A DNA stretch of 64,000 nt from Virgibacillus phasianinus (GTDB taxonomy: Bacteria > Bacillota > Bacilli > Bacillales > Amphibacillaceae): assembly GCF_002216775.1 (NCBI RefSeq), contig NZ_CP022315.1, forward strand, positions 1,984,001 through 2,048,000, given 5' to 3'. Each line of letters starts with the position of its first letter. Within the stretch, counting starts at the first letter, position 1. Below are positions 40,946 to 50,110 of the stretch, piece after piece. The notes beneath the pieces are model-generated. The model saw only the letters and a program-made list of their open reading frames with translations. It searched no databases and was not told the origin of the DNA. A program made the position numbers and the translations under genes.

Positions 40946-42374
40946 AACTAGCCTTTTCTTTCCGTGACTCCTCGCTAATTTTCTTAATTCCAATTCCTGT
41001 ATAGCCCAAAATAATGGCGATTATAAATCCTGTGTAGCACAGGATAGCCCACGGGGCATAACTCAAAGTAGGTACACCTAGTACTCCGGCCATGTATACA
41101 CCTGCTGACGACCAGGGAATTAGCGGAACTACTACTGTACCAGAGTCTTCCAATGTTCTTGATAAATTTTTTGCCTGCAAATTTTTCTTTTTATATGTTT
41201 CTTTAAACAGCTCACCTGGAACAATAATGGAAAGGTAAGAGTTACCTGTTACAAGTGCCATTGTTATACATGAGGCAACCGTTGATAAAATAAGATCCCC
41301 AGTCTTTTTTACGACCTTCAATAAAGCGTCCATTATGACATCCAGGGCACCTGCCTTTGTAATAATACCGGCAAAGGCAAATGCACTAAAAGCAATCAAA
41401 ATAACACTTGTCATAGACTGCATTCCGCCTTGATTTACCAATCTTGTTACTTCAAAAATTACTCCCTCGGAATCGAAGCCAGGCTTGTTAACCATGGAAA
41501 CGTCAAATCCGGTAACAACGGAAGCAAAGATATCTGTTAACGAAAATCCCTGATATAAATTTGCGATGATCCCGGCAAGAATCGATGAAAAAATAATAGT
41601 AGGGAGTGTAGGTTTTTTTGTGATTGAGCCGTAAAGAACCACAATTGGCGGTAATAATAATAAAAGATTCCAATCAAACATCTCGCCTAAGGTTTGCAGC
41701 ATGGCGCTTGTTTCTTCCGGAGTCGAAACCCCATTATCCGACAAGTTAAATCCAACAAATGTATAAACAATCATGGATATAACTGCAGCTGGAATTGTTG
41801 TATAAAGCATATGTTTTATATGTTCATATAATTCACTTCCGGCAGCAATGGGAGCAAGGTTTGTTGTATCTGATAATGGTGAAAGTTTATCACCGAAATA
41901 CGATCCAGCAACAATTGCGCCCGCTGTTGCAGGTAATGATGCACCTAAGCCGATGGCGATCCCCATTAGCGCAACTCCGACAGTGCCGGCTGATCCCCAG
42001 GATGTACCGGTCACAATGGAGATGATGGCCGTAACTACGAATGCAATAAGAACGATGAACCTTGGATTAATCAATTCCAATCCATAATAAATCATCATTG
42101 GAATCGTTCCAGAAATCATCCAGGTTCCGATCAAAATACCTATCGAGATTAATACTAGTATCGCAGGCATTGCCATATCAAGTTTTTCACGAATGCCGAG
42201 CATCATTTCATCCCAGCCAACACCGACACGCAGCGCGATAAATCCGGCAAAGATGGATGCAAGTATTAATAGAGGTTCCGGACTAAACCCGTACACCCCG
42301 TAGCCAATTGCTAAAAGGAATAACATCATGATAATTGGTATAAAAGCTTCAAGTAAGGTTGGTTTTCTTTTCAT
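40944..42374 (-). CDS. NhaC-family Na+/H+ antiporter-type transporter
   Basis: This 476-residue NhaC-family membrane protein has about 11-12 helices. GTSWGSAGTVGVALMGIA, FGDKLSPLSDTTNLAPIAAG and GNSYLSIIVPGELF are characteristic. Family members exchange Na+ for protons, or malate and lactate with Na+. It sits 11-20 bases after iadA, so it may import or export a beta-aspartyl peptide or dicarboxylate. The start MKRKPTLLEAF at 42374 is preferred because the AAGG site lies too close to the upstream ATG at 42383. The stop lies in REP remnant sequence. Confidence 0.83.
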   Translation of the reverse strand: MKRKPTLLEAFIPIIMMLFLLAIGYGVYGFSPEPLLILASIFAGFIALRVGVGWDEMMLGIREKLDMAMPAILVLISIGILIGTWMISGTIPMMIYYGLELINPRFIVLIAFVVTAIISIVTGTSWGSAGTVGVALMGIAIGLGASLPATAGAIVAGSYFGDKLSPLSDTTNLAPIAAGSELYEHIKHMLYTTIPAAVISMIVYTFVGFNLSDNGVSTPEETSAMLQTLGEMFDWNLLLLLPPIVVLYGSITKKPTLPTIIFSSILAGIIANLYQGFSLTDIFASVVTGFDVSMVNKPGFDSEGVIFEVTRLVNQGGMQSMTSVILIAFSAFAFAGIITKAGALDVIMDALLKVVKKTGDLILSTVASCITMALVTGNSYLSIIVPGELFKETYKKKNLQAKNLSRTLEDSGTVVVPLIPWSSAGVYMAGVLGVPTLSYAPWAILCYTGFIIAIILGYTGIGIKKISEESRKEKAS

Positions 42375-42394
42375 TCTGTTCATCCTTTCTAAGG

Positions 42395-43543
42395 TTATTC
42401 AAACGTTCCTGTTACCAGAATTCTTTTTTCTTTAAGCATATGCTGTCCTTTTGCAAGGACATGTTCAAGTTCAAATGTAGTTTTGTCCATCATTAAAATA
42501 TCGGCATCGAAGCCTTCTTTTAAGGACCCCTTTTTTTCTAACCGAAGTGCCCTAGCCGTGTTCCGGGTCACAAACGAAAGTACTTCTGATATTGGTAATT
42601 GATAATCCTTAATGGCAGAAGTGATTTGGTTGTATAAGGTCTGTTGGGAAGCCACCCCAAATCCGATTAATTCTCCTTTTGCATTGAATTTAGGTAAACT
42701 GCCATTCCCATCCGACGATAAGCTAAGCTGTTCTATATCCCCATTATTTTCCTTATAATATTGGATCCACTTTCCTGAATCTTTGTCGGCCGTAATATCT
42801 ACAAAAGCTCCCTTATTAGCCAATGCTATCGCGTCATTGACAAGTTCCCTGCTTCTGGTAATATGCGTCGCATAAATGTTAGCGGGTGGAATCTCATAAT
42901 CTTCCAAAAGGGTATGTAAAAATTTCAAACGCTCTTTACCGATCCCGACATGAAAATGAGTGACGCCTGCCTTTTTGCTCAATAAGCCCCCAATTCTTGC
43001 CTCCGCAACTAACTTTGCAACTTCCTGAATAGCGGGTTGAGCCGATCGTGAATCTGAAATTGCAATTTCCCCAGCCCCGATAATCTTATCAATAAGAATA
43101 ATGTCATCTTTCACTGATGACGTTATGGTAGGAGTGGGTATGTGATAATTGCCAGTATAAATGTAAGTTGTTATACCCTCTTCCTCAAGCCCTCGTGCTT
43201 TTGCTAGCAAGGAGGTCATGTGTCTTGTTGTGCCGTCAGTTCCGAGACAACCAACAACAGTGGTAATCCCCGAGCTTATTACGCCACTTAATTGAAGTTC
43301 GGGTGTTCTGGTTGCAAATCCACCTTCTCCACCGCCTCCGATTAAATGCACATGAGGATCGATTATGCCGGGTGCAACAATTAACCCACTGGCATCAATC
43401 ACTTCTACATCTAAGGGTAGATTTGCGAGATCAGCTTCATTAATTTCTCCTATTTTAGCTATTTTGTCATTGATTAGCAGGATGCTTTGGCTCCCTATGT
43501 AGTCTGGTGTATAGATTTCACCGTTCTTAATTAGTGTAATCAT
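42395..43543 (-). CDS. iadA: Isoaspartyl dipeptidase (beta-aspartyl peptidase)
   Basis: This 382-residue amidohydrolase-superfamily enzyme of the IadA type has metal ligands in GIIDPHVHLIGGGGEGG and later His residues in THFHVGIG and YATHITRS. AISDSRSAQP and SSDGNGSLPKFN are IadA signatures. It releases aspartate from beta-aspartyl dipeptides that arise by protein damage. It is the first gene of a two-gene operon with nhaC and starts after AAAGGAG. Confidence 0.88.
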   Translation of the reverse strand: MITLIKNGEIYTPDYIGSQSILLINDKIAKIGEINEADLANLPLDVEVIDASGLIVAPGIIDPHVHLIGGGGEGGFATRTPELQLSGVISSGITTVVGCLGTDGTTRHMTSLLAKARGLEEEGITTYIYTGNYHIPTPTITSSVKDDIILIDKIIGAGEIAISDSRSAQPAIQEVAKLVAEARIGGLLSKKAGVTHFHVGIGKERLKFLHTLLEDYEIPPANIYATHITRSRELVNDAIALANKGAFVDITADKDSGKWIQYYKENNGDIEQLSLSSDGNGSLPKFNAKGELIGFGVASQQTLYNQITSAIKDYQLPISEVLSFVTRNTARALRLEKKGSLKEGFDADILMMDKTTFELEHVLAKGQHMLKEKRILVTGTFE

Positions 43544-43705
43544 GATGAAACTCCTTTCTTTGACTCATTGAAATATTCTAAAAAATAATATTAATCTAAT
43601 ATAGTATATGTTTTGGTGAATTACAAGGTAGATTAATTGAATGACCGATGGGTGTGATGAGCATTTACATCAATCGGATTGATCAGACTAAATGACTGCA
43701 ATGGC

Positions 43706-43732
43706 GGGACGCGAGACCTGTCTCCGTGACCC
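43706..43732 (-). repeat. Single, diverged REP reverse arm
   Basis: The sequence GGGACGCGAGACCTGTCTC then CGTGACCC keeps paired changes in the inner stem (GAGAC with GTCTC), so the hairpin is preserved. It lies between the divergent iadA and gntP genes. Confidence 0.7.
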
Positions 43733-43820
43733 ATGCGAATACATTGATACAATCCTTAATATTATGTAGTTAGACGGAGTTGTTTGCAGGGAACAACTTT
43801 ACTAAATAAGGGGTGAAAAT

Positions 43821-45182
43821 ATGGATGGTTTTGGTCTTATAGTATTAATTGTTGTTAGTGTGCTGTTTATTGTTTTTGCTACCGCGAAATTAAAGCTGCA
43901 TCCGTTTCTATCGCTATTAATTGCAGCATTTGGCATTGGTATTTTAGCTGGTCTTCCCCTTTCAACCGTTATTGAAGCTGTTAATAATGGTTTTGGCGGA
44001 TTGATGGGCAGTATTGGTCTGGTTATTGTTTTCGGTACAATTATTGGAGTGATTTTGGAAAAGTCAGGTGCGGCATTACGTATGGCCGAGGTTGTTTTGC
44101 GGATTGTCGGGGAAAAGCGGCCGCAAATGGCAATGAGCCTCATCGGCGCTATCGTAAGTATTCCGGTATTCTGTGACTCGGGCTATATCATTTTGTCTTC
44201 CTTACAAAAAGCACTTGCAAAACGGGCAAAAGTAGCGATTGCTTCAATGGCAATTGCGTTAGCAACCGGTTTGTTTGCTACCCACACACTTGTCCCGCCA
44301 ACACCCGGGCCGATCGCAGCCGCTGGCAATATTGGCGCGGAAGATTATCTTGGCACGATTATTTTAATGGGTATTATTGTATCCATTCCGGCAATAATTG
44401 CGGGTTATTTATGGGCAATGAAGGTAGGGACGAAAATCAAGGTCGAGGGTGAAGATGATGAAGAACTGGCATATGATTATGATACTATTTTAAAAGAATT
44501 CGGTGAAATGCCATCAACGGTTAAATCATTTGCACCGATTGTTATTCCGATTCTATTAATCGCGTTTAGTTCTGTTATTTCCTTTGCAGGATGGACCGGT
44601 ACGATTTTTGACATATTATTATTTCTTGGATCGCCAGTAGTTGCACTATTAATTGGGGTCCTATTCGCGTTCTTACTGTTGCCGGAGTATAACGAAAAAA
44701 CAATGACAGAGTGGGTTGGAATCGCTATTAAGGAATCAGCACCAATTCTCCTGATTACCGGTGCAGGTGGCGCCTTTGGTTCCGTTATTAAAGCTACTCC
44801 TGTCGCAGATTTTATCCAAGGATTTGGTGAAAATGCGTTTTTTACAGGGGCAATGTTTGTGTTTATTCCATTCTTAATCGCTGCAGCCTTAAAGTCAGCA
44901 CAGGGATCCTCAACAGCGGCGTTAGTCATTACCTCTACATTGGTCGCGCCGCTGCTTCCGCAATTAGGCATAACTGGAGCAGTACCGCTTGCATTAGTGG
45001 TTATGGCTATTGGAGCCGGGGCAATGGTAGTATCCCACGTGAATGATAGCTATTTCTGGGTCGTTAAAGAGTTTAGCGGTATGTCAGTGACACAAGCATA
45101 TAAAGCCCAAACAGCCGGAACACTGATTCAAGGCGTTGTGTCCATAATCGTGACATTTATTTTGTGGGTGATTTTGGTTTAG
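43821..45182 (+). CDS. GntP-family permease
   Basis: This 453-residue membrane protein of the GntP (gluconate/glycerate/D-serine:H+ symporter) family has about 12 helices. Family landmarks are GGLMGSIGLVIVFGTIIGVIL, GIPVFCDSGYIILSSL-like VSIPVFCDSGY, ATHTLVPPTPGPIAAA and SHVNDSYFWVVKEFSGM. It transports a sugar acid or hydroxy acid. No kinase or regulator is adjacent, so the substrate is unknown. The start follows AAGGGGTG, and a REP doublet begins right after the stop. Confidence 0.88.
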   Translation: MDGFGLIVLIVVSVLFIVFATAKLKLHPFLSLLIAAFGIGILAGLPLSTVIEAVNNGFGGLMGSIGLVIVFGTIIGVILEKSGAALRMAEVVLRIVGEKRPQMAMSLIGAIVSIPVFCDSGYIILSSLQKALAKRAKVAIASMAIALATGLFATHTLVPPTPGPIAAAGNIGAEDYLGTIILMGIIVSIPAIIAGYLWAMKVGTKIKVEGEDDEELAYDYDTILKEFGEMPSTVKSFAPIVIPILLIAFSSVISFAGWTGTIFDILLFLGSPVVALLIGVLFAFLLLPEYNEKTMTEWVGIAIKESAPILLITGAGGAFGSVIKATPVADFIQGFGENAFFTGAMFVFIPFLIAAALKSAQGSSTAALVITSTLVAPLLPQLGITGAVPLALVVMAIGAGAMVVSHVNDSYFWVVKEFSGMSVTQAYKAQTAGTLIQGVVSIIVTFILWVILV

Positions 45183-45183
45183 C

Positions 45184-45242
45184 GGGACGGAGGGACAGGT
45201 TCCGCGTCCCAGGGCGGGACAAGGAACCTGTCCCTCCGTCCC
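45184..45242. repeat. Compact REP doublet between convergent genes
   Basis: The forward arm is at 45184-45210 and the reverse arm at 45216-45242, only five bases apart. Both arms carry the GGTTCC inner variant. It lies within two bases of the gntP stop and four bases before the end of the membrane protein gene. Confidence 0.88.
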
Positions 45243-45246
45243 GCCC

Positions 45247-45636
45247 TTATTTTCTTTTGACCATTTTAACGATAATATAAATGATTACGGCCAGTACGAA
45301 ATAAATCATGAAGAACACGAGAAACCCCCATAATCCCATCACGGCATCGGCGAATTCCATATTGCCGCGATTGGTTACCGCCTGCTGCAATTCTATTGCA
45401 AAGACCAGGACGACCATAACGGTGAATGTATAGATGAATGATAGAATTGTGATACTCCATTTCATTGCTTCGATTATCTTGAAGCAGACATATACAAAGA
45501 AGAAAGTGATAATCCCGATGATGCCTATAATCCAAAAGTGGAGTTCCTTGTCCGTCATTTGCAGACCAAACATATCGATTAACGTATCATGAATGTTATT
45601 TATAATGCCTGCCAAAGTTAATATAATTTCCCTCAT
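45247..45636 (-). CDS. Small integral membrane protein of unknown function
   Basis: I do not recognise this 129-residue protein. It has four hydrophobic segments (about residues 5-20, 32-55, 60-85 and 95-125) and a basic end (KMVKRK). The start ATG at 45636 has a good GGAGG site eight bases upstream, which is the main evidence that it is a real gene. It is monocistronic and convergent with gntP across a REP doublet. Confidence 0.65.
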   Translation of the reverse strand: MREIILTLAGIINNIHDTLIDMFGLQMTDKELHFWIIGIIGIITFFFVYVCFKIIEAMKWSITILSFIYTFTVMVVLVFAIELQQAVTNRGNMEFADAVMGLWGFLVFFMIYFVLAVIIYIIVKMVKRK

Positions 45637-45720
45637 CAAAATTCCTCCGCTTGATTTCATAGATTAATAGTACTTATTTTACTATATAATTATGGTCCTG
45701 TGGTTATGATTGTTTAATTT

Positions 45721-45881
45721 GGGACTTGGGGACAGGTCCCTTGTCCCACTGGGAACTCGAGAGAAGAGGCTGCTAACCCGGGCAAGATTGCAGTGAACCG
45801 GTGACAGCCTGGCGAACTCAGGCCACAATACAGCAAACCCGGGAGACGCACAGTGGGACAAGGAACCTGTCCCCGCGACCC
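45721..45881. repeat. REP doublet with GC-rich spacer
   Basis: The forward arm is at 45721-45747 and the reverse arm at 45855-45881. The arms are of different inner type (GGTCCC and GGAACC). The 107-base spacer is richer in G and C and has no gene. Between 45637 and 45982 there is otherwise only this doublet and a C-rich tract. Confidence 0.82.
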
Positions 45882-45885
45882 AGCC

Positions 45886-45925
45886 GCAACCCAACCCCAC
45901 GGCCCACACCCAACCCCACGCCCAC
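45886..45925 (+). repeat. C-rich direct repeat
   Basis: ACCCAACCCCACG followed by GCCCAC occurs twice in tandem with one base difference, next to the REP reverse arm. This resembles the other low-complexity tracts beside REP doublets. Confidence 0.6.
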
Positions 45926-45982
45926 ATCTCACCTGTGCTAAAATAGGTTTATAGTATGTGTGTTTAACAGTGGGGTGGTGTT

Positions 45983-47350
45983 GTGGAAACTGGGGTGCGT
46001 TTTTTTGAAGAGGGGAATGTGAAGCGTTTTTTTGAGAGTGTCTATGATGGGGTTGTGATTGTGGATCGTGATGGGATTATTGAATATATGAGTGCTAATT
46101 ATTGCCGCTTCCTCGGGGTAACGGAAAGCGATGCAACTGGTGCACATGTGGAAATGATTATTGAGAACACGAGGATGCATATTGTTGCTAAGACGGGAAA
46201 GGACGAAATCTCTGATTTGCAGCTGGTCAGGGGTAGTTATGTGGTAGCAAACAGGATTCCAATTTTCGATAATAATGAAGTGGTAGGTGCGATTGGTACG
46301 GTTATTTTCAGTGACCTGGAGAAGTGGAAGAAAATGAATGTGCATATTAAAAATCTTCTTACGGAATTGAATTTCTATCAACAGGAATGGAATAAGACGA
46401 ATGGCGTCAACTACTCGCTGCAGGACTTAGTCGGGAGATCGGTTAAAATTCTCGAATTAAAGGACAGGGTTTTGAAGCTTGCCAGCGGCGATATTTCGGT
46501 TTTAATCAGAGGCGAAAGCGGTACGGGGAAAGAATTGATTGCCCACAGTATTCATCAGTTGAGTGAGCGCAGCCGCAAACAGTTTGTAAAGGTTAATTGC
46601 GGTTCAATCCCGGAACATTTGCTGGAATCGGAACTTTTTGGGTATGTGGAGGGCGCCTTCACGGGCGCTAAAAAAGGTGGGAAGATGGGCAAATTTAAGT
46701 TCGCTGATGGTGGGACCATTTTTCTTGATGAAATTGGCGACATGCCTGATTACATGCAGGTTAAATTGCTGCGTGTTCTGCAGGAGAAAGAAATTGAACC
46801 GGTCGGTGCGCTGCAATCAGAGAAGGTTGATGTCCGCATTATAACCGCTACCAACATGCCTATTGAAAAAATGATCGAGCTTTCCGAGTTTCGCGAGGAT
46901 TTATTTTACCGGATCAATGCTGCACAGCTTGTACTCCCGCCATTACGGGAACGCAGGGAGGACTTAAGTATTCTCGCGTATCATTTTCTAAAAAAGATTA
47001 CTACCCGAATGGGTAAGCGAATTAACTTGATTGATGAGGATGCAATGGCACTGATTAACCACTATCATTGGCCAGGCAACATTCGGGAGTTGGAAAATGC
47101 TATTGAAGTTGCTGTTCATCTATCTGAAGGTGATACGATTGATATTCATTCCCTGCCAAGTTATTTAACAACCAGTCATGACAATACGGAGAATAAACCG
47201 TTAAAAGAATTAATGGATGACACAGAGAAAAGTATTATCGAGCGGGAATTAAAGAAGCATCATTATGATAAATTGAAGGTGGCTGAGGTTTTAGGGATTG
47301 GCAAATCGAGCCTTTATGCCAAAATAAAAAAGTATTATATTTCGTGTTGA
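45983..47350 (+). CDS. Sigma-54-dependent PAS-domain transcriptional activator
   Basis: This 455-residue enhancer-binding protein has an N-terminal PAS domain at about residues 12-115 (VYDGVVIVDRDGIIEYMSAN). The AAA+ domain has Walker A GESGTGKE (near residue 176), the sigma-54 loop GAFTGA at residues 224-229 and Walker B TIFLDEIGD. A Fis-type helix-turn-helix closes the protein (LKVAEVLGIGKSSLYAKIKK). It starts at a GTG. The gene is followed by a long inverted repeat and a consensus sigma-54 promoter, so it almost certainly activates the acyl-CoA synthetase operon. The PAS ligand is unknown. Confidence 0.9.
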   Translation: METGVRFFEEGNVKRFFESVYDGVVIVDRDGIIEYMSANYCRFLGVTESDATGAHVEMIIENTRMHIVAKTGKDEISDLQLVRGSYVVANRIPIFDNNEVVGAIGTVIFSDLEKWKKMNVHIKNLLTELNFYQQEWNKTNGVNYSLQDLVGRSVKILELKDRVLKLASGDISVLIRGESGTGKELIAHSIHQLSERSRKQFVKVNCGSIPEHLLESELFGYVEGAFTGAKKGGKMGKFKFADGGTIFLDEIGDMPDYMQVKLLRVLQEKEIEPVGALQSEKVDVRIITATNMPIEKMIELSEFREDLFYRINAAQLVLPPLRERREDLSILAYHFLKKITTRMGKRINLIDEDAMALINHYHWPGNIRELENAIEVAVHLSEGDTIDIHSLPSYLTTSHDNTENKPLKELMDDTEKSIIERELKKHHYDKLKVAEVLGIGKSSLYAKIKKYYISC

Positions 47351-47360
47351 TTTTTGCCGT

Positions 47361-47402
47361 AAATTCCGGATTGTTGGAATCCATTCCAATAATTCGGAAT
47401 TT
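47361..47402. promoter_or_regulatory. Long inverted repeat: candidate enhancer (UAS) and/or terminator
   Basis: Two 20-base arms (47361-47380 and 47383-47402, two mismatches) flank CC. The centre is the perfect palindrome TTGGAATCCATTCCAA (47374-47389). A related ATTCCA-N5-TTGGAA lies at 47451-47467. Position ~120-160 bases upstream of the sigma-54 promoter fits an activator binding site, while the TTTTCTTATT after it would also allow termination of the regulator gene. Confidence 0.6.
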
Positions 47403-47518
47403 TCTTATTGGTATGCTTGTCACGGCGTAATTGCTATCTGTCTAACGATCATTCCAGAATATTGGAAAACCCCAATTTCATAAGGCGTTGAATTGCTGTC
47501 CATAATGGATTTTTATAG

Positions 47519-47535
47519 TTGGCACGTTATTTGCA
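47519..47535 (+). promoter_or_regulatory. Sigma-54 (-24/-12) promoter
   Basis: TTGGCACGTTATTTGCA matches the TGGCAC-N5-TTGCW consensus completely. GG at 47521-47522 and GC at 47533-47534 are separated by the required ten bases. The expected start of transcription is near 47545. Confidence 0.9.
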
Positions 47536-47603
47536 TTAATAGAAGGAAGGAAATGCAAGCCGATTTTCAATATGTATGCGCTTACAAAGAAGGGGGTAAT
47601 CGT

Positions 47604-49193
47604 TTGGATTTAGGTTATATGACAAGAGGAGTTATGCACCACGGGAATCAATCGGATCAAAGAAAAGTGGCACTCCAGCTTGAAAAAGAGGCATCGTGGT
47701 CATACGAGCAACTGGATTATTTTTCAAACAGCTATGCGAATAAGCTGAAAGAGCTGGGCGTTGAAAAAGGTGATCGCGTGGGAATTCTGCTGTACAACTG
47801 CCTGGAATATTTCGGTCTGTATTTTGCCGCAGCTAAGCTCGGTGCGATTGCTGTCAGGTTGAATTTTCGTCTGTCGAGTGATGAATTTCAATATGCTCTA
47901 AACGATTCGGGAGTAAAGGTACTATGCTTTCATTCGGGTATTGCCAGCCGACTGGAAGGGCTTCGTGATGAAGTTGCGGTTCAGGAATATATTTGTCTGG
48001 CAAATACTGGCCAGCCGAGTCCGGACTGGGCGCTGGACTTTGATGTGTTGAATTGCAGCAGTGCAGCTGAACTGGATACGGATTCTATTAAAATGGATGA
48101 TCCGGTTATGTTGATGTATACATCCGGCACGACTGGAAGGCCAAAGGGCGCAGTTTGGACCCACGCAAATACATATTGGTTTTCCGCGATACAGGTGATG
48201 AAATGGAATTTTACCGGACAGGAAATTGGTATGACAGCAGGGCCACTCTACCATGTTGGCGCGATGGAAGATATTGCCCTGCCGATTCTGCTGGCAGGTG
48301 GAACCGTGATCATTACAAAAAGCAAGGGATTCGATATCAACCGAGTGTTAACAGTTATGGAGGATGAAAAGGTAAGTGATTGTTTTCTGTATCCATTTAT
48401 GATTTACGAAATGCTGAATGAAGCAGCTGATTCTTTGGAATTAAAAAATTTGAAACACATTTATACAGGTGGCGATTCGTTAATGCCGTGGGCGGTCGAA
48501 AAAATGTATCAAAGGTATCCACATATTGGTATCAGCCAGGTTTATGGATTAACAGAGGGTACACCGATTGCAGCTTCACTGGATCCTAGCGATGTTGTTA
48601 GTAAAGGACATACCGTCGGCAAGCCGTTGCCATTAACCGATATAAAAATTGTCGATGAAACCGGAAATTCGCTTGCAGTTGGTGAGATAGGTGAGATCGC
48701 AATTAAGGGCCCTGTTGTTTCCAGTGAATACTGGCAAAAACCTGAAGCAACAGCCGAGACTTTTATTGATGGCTGGTGCTATACCGGTGATCTTGGAAAC
48801 TTTGATGAAGATGGCTATTTGACAATTGCCGGCCGCAAGAAAGATATGATTCGCAGCGGCGGTGAGAACATTTACGCAGCAGAAATTGAGGATGTGTTAA
48901 TGCGACAGGAAAAGATTGTTGATGCGTCGATCATTGGCATTCCTGACGCCAAATATATCGAGGCGGTCTGCGCCATTATTGTAAAAAAGGAGGGGGTCAA
49001 TCTAACGGAATCAGAGGTGATTGATTATTGTAAGGAGCGGCTGGCAAGTTATAAAAAGCCGCGTAAGGTTGTCTTTGTTGATGAATTGCCAAGAACGCCA
49101 TCCGGCAAAGTGCAAAAGTTTTTGTTAAGAAAAACGTATGGCGAAAAGGGTGGTGTTGGACATGAAGAAACAACCGGTCGTAACATGGTTTAA
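47604..49193 (+). CDS. AMP-forming acyl-CoA synthetase
   Basis: This ANL-superfamily ligase of 529 residues (if started at the TTG at 47604) has the P-loop-like LMYTSGTTGRPKGAVWTH, QVYGLTEGTP, WCYTGDLGNFDEDGYL and the C-terminal catalytic lysine region PRTPSGKVQKF. It activates a carboxylic acid to its CoA thioester through an acyl-AMP. The frame is open from 47493, but the sigma-54 promoter places transcription near 47545. AGGGGGT at 47591-47597 favours the TTG at 47604; ATG codons at 47553 and 47619 are alternatives. It is the first gene of an operon with enoyl-CoA hydratase, symporter and MaoC genes. Confidence 0.87.
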   Translation: MDLGYMTRGVMHHGNQSDQRKVALQLEKEASWSYEQLDYFSNSYANKLKELGVEKGDRVGILLYNCLEYFGLYFAAAKLGAIAVRLNFRLSSDEFQYALNDSGVKVLCFHSGIASRLEGLRDEVAVQEYICLANTGQPSPDWALDFDVLNCSSAAELDTDSIKMDDPVMLMYTSGTTGRPKGAVWTHANTYWFSAIQVMKWNFTGQEIGMTAGPLYHVGAMEDIALPILLAGGTVIITKSKGFDINRVLTVMEDEKVSDCFLYPFMIYEMLNEAADSLELKNLKHIYTGGDSLMPWAVEKMYQRYPHIGISQVYGLTEGTPIAASLDPSDVVSKGHTVGKPLPLTDIKIVDETGNSLAVGEIGEIAIKGPVVSSEYWQKPEATAETFIDGWCYTGDLGNFDEDGYLTIAGRKKDMIRSGGENIYAAEIEDVLMRQEKIVDASIIGIPDAKYIEAVCAIIVKKEGVNLTESEVIDYCKERLASYKKPRKVVFVDELPRTPSGKVQKFLLRKTYGEKGGVGHEETTGRNMV

Positions 49194-49950
49194 ACAAAGG
49201 AAAATCGCTACCATTGTCATCGATAATCCACCAGTAAATGTTCTGAGTGGGGATGTGATCCTTCAGTTGGCAGAAGTGATTGGGGAAATTGAAGCAGATG
49301 AGTCAATTTCAGTAGTCATCCTGACCGGTGGTGGAGAGAAGATGTTTGTAGCGGGCGGAAATATTAAGGAATTTCCAGATTGGACTGGTAAAGGTGTTGA
49401 TTATGCAAAAGAAAAGTCACTTGGTTTACAGCATCCGTTGAATAAATTAGAAAGGCTGGCAGTTCCTACGATTGCTGCATTAAATGGTTCAGCATTGGGA
49501 GGGGGCTGTGAGCTCGCCATGTCCTGTGACCTGCGGATAGCAGAAGAACAAATCCAGATCGGCCTTCCGGAAATTACGCTAGGATTGTTTCCCGGGGCAG
49601 GGGGAACGCAACGGCTTCCAAGGCTAGTCGGAAAGGCGAAAGCGAAGGAACTGATATTCACTGGCAGGCTTTTATTGGCTGATGAGGCAATGGCTACCGG
49701 TCTTGTGACTAAGATCGTAGGTGAAGGGGAGTCCATGAACGTAGCACTGCAGCTAGCTGAAAAAATCTCTAGCTTTTCAAAGGAGGCTCTTTTGTTCGCG
49801 AAAAAATCAATAGACGATGGGTATGAACTTTCGTTAGCTGACGGACTTCAATTGGAAGCGAAGAATTTTGGGCATGTTTTTCAAACTGAAAATGTAAAAG
49901 TAGGAATTAATGCTTTTATTGAGAAGCAGAAACCTAATTTTAACAGTTAG
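49162..49950 (+). CDS. Enoyl-CoA hydratase/isomerase family protein
   Basis: This 262-residue crotonase-fold protein contains VAGGNIKEF (oxyanion hole region), ALGGGCELAMSCDLRIA, LPEITLGLFPGAGGTQRLPR with the catalytic Glu pair region, and ADEAMATGLV. It hydrates or isomerises an acyl-CoA. The ATG at 49162 (AGGGTGGTG upstream) is preferred; an earlier ATG at 49138 lies in the end of the synthetase gene. With the synthetase and the MaoC hydratase it forms a short acyl-CoA pathway for an acid imported by the symporter, perhaps a carnitine-, crotonobetaine- or phenylpropenoid-like compound. That substrate is speculative. Confidence 0.87.
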   Translation: MKKQPVVTWFKQRKIATIVIDNPPVNVLSGDVILQLAEVIGEIEADESISVVILTGGGEKMFVAGGNIKEFPDWTGKGVDYAKEKSLGLQHPLNKLERLAVPTIAALNGSALGGGCELAMSCDLRIAEEQIQIGLPEITLGLFPGAGGTQRLPRLVGKAKAKELIFTGRLLLADEAMATGLVTKIVGEGESMNVALQLAEKISSFSKEALLFAKKSIDDGYELSLADGLQLEAKNFGHVFQTENVKVGINAFIEKQKPNFNS

Positions 49951-49990
49951 CAGCGGCAAGAACTTTTAAACAATAGGGGTGGGTATTGAT

Positions 49991-50110
49991 ATGTTTGGAT
50001 TGTCACCGTTAATGACATTTATGTTTTTTATATTTTGGCCAGCATCAATAATTGCTGCATGGCTTTGGGGGATATTCGCATTCAGGAACCATGAGGGAGA
50101 GGATAGTTAG
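49991..50110 (+). CDS. Small single-helix symporter accessory protein
   Basis: This 39-residue protein starts MFGLSPLMTFMFFIFWPASI, has one hydrophobic helix with several Trp and Phe, and ends in a charged tail (FRNHEGEDS). GGGGTGGG lies ten bases upstream. Its TAG overlaps the GTG start of the symporter by one base, so the two are translationally coupled. Short one-helix proteins of this type are known directly upstream of certain SSS symporters. I assign it as the small accessory subunit by position and form. Confidence 0.8.
   Translation: MFGLSPLMTFMFFIFWPASIIAAWLWGIFAFRNHEGEDS

Noticed and set aside
45938-46381. 147-codon minus-strand frame opposite the sigma-54 activator
   Set aside because: It is a shadow of the PAS domain coding sequence, and no ribosome site is present.
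47493-47603. Earlier start for the acyl-CoA synthetase
   Set aside because: It would begin upstream of the expected transcription start of the sigma-54 promoter.
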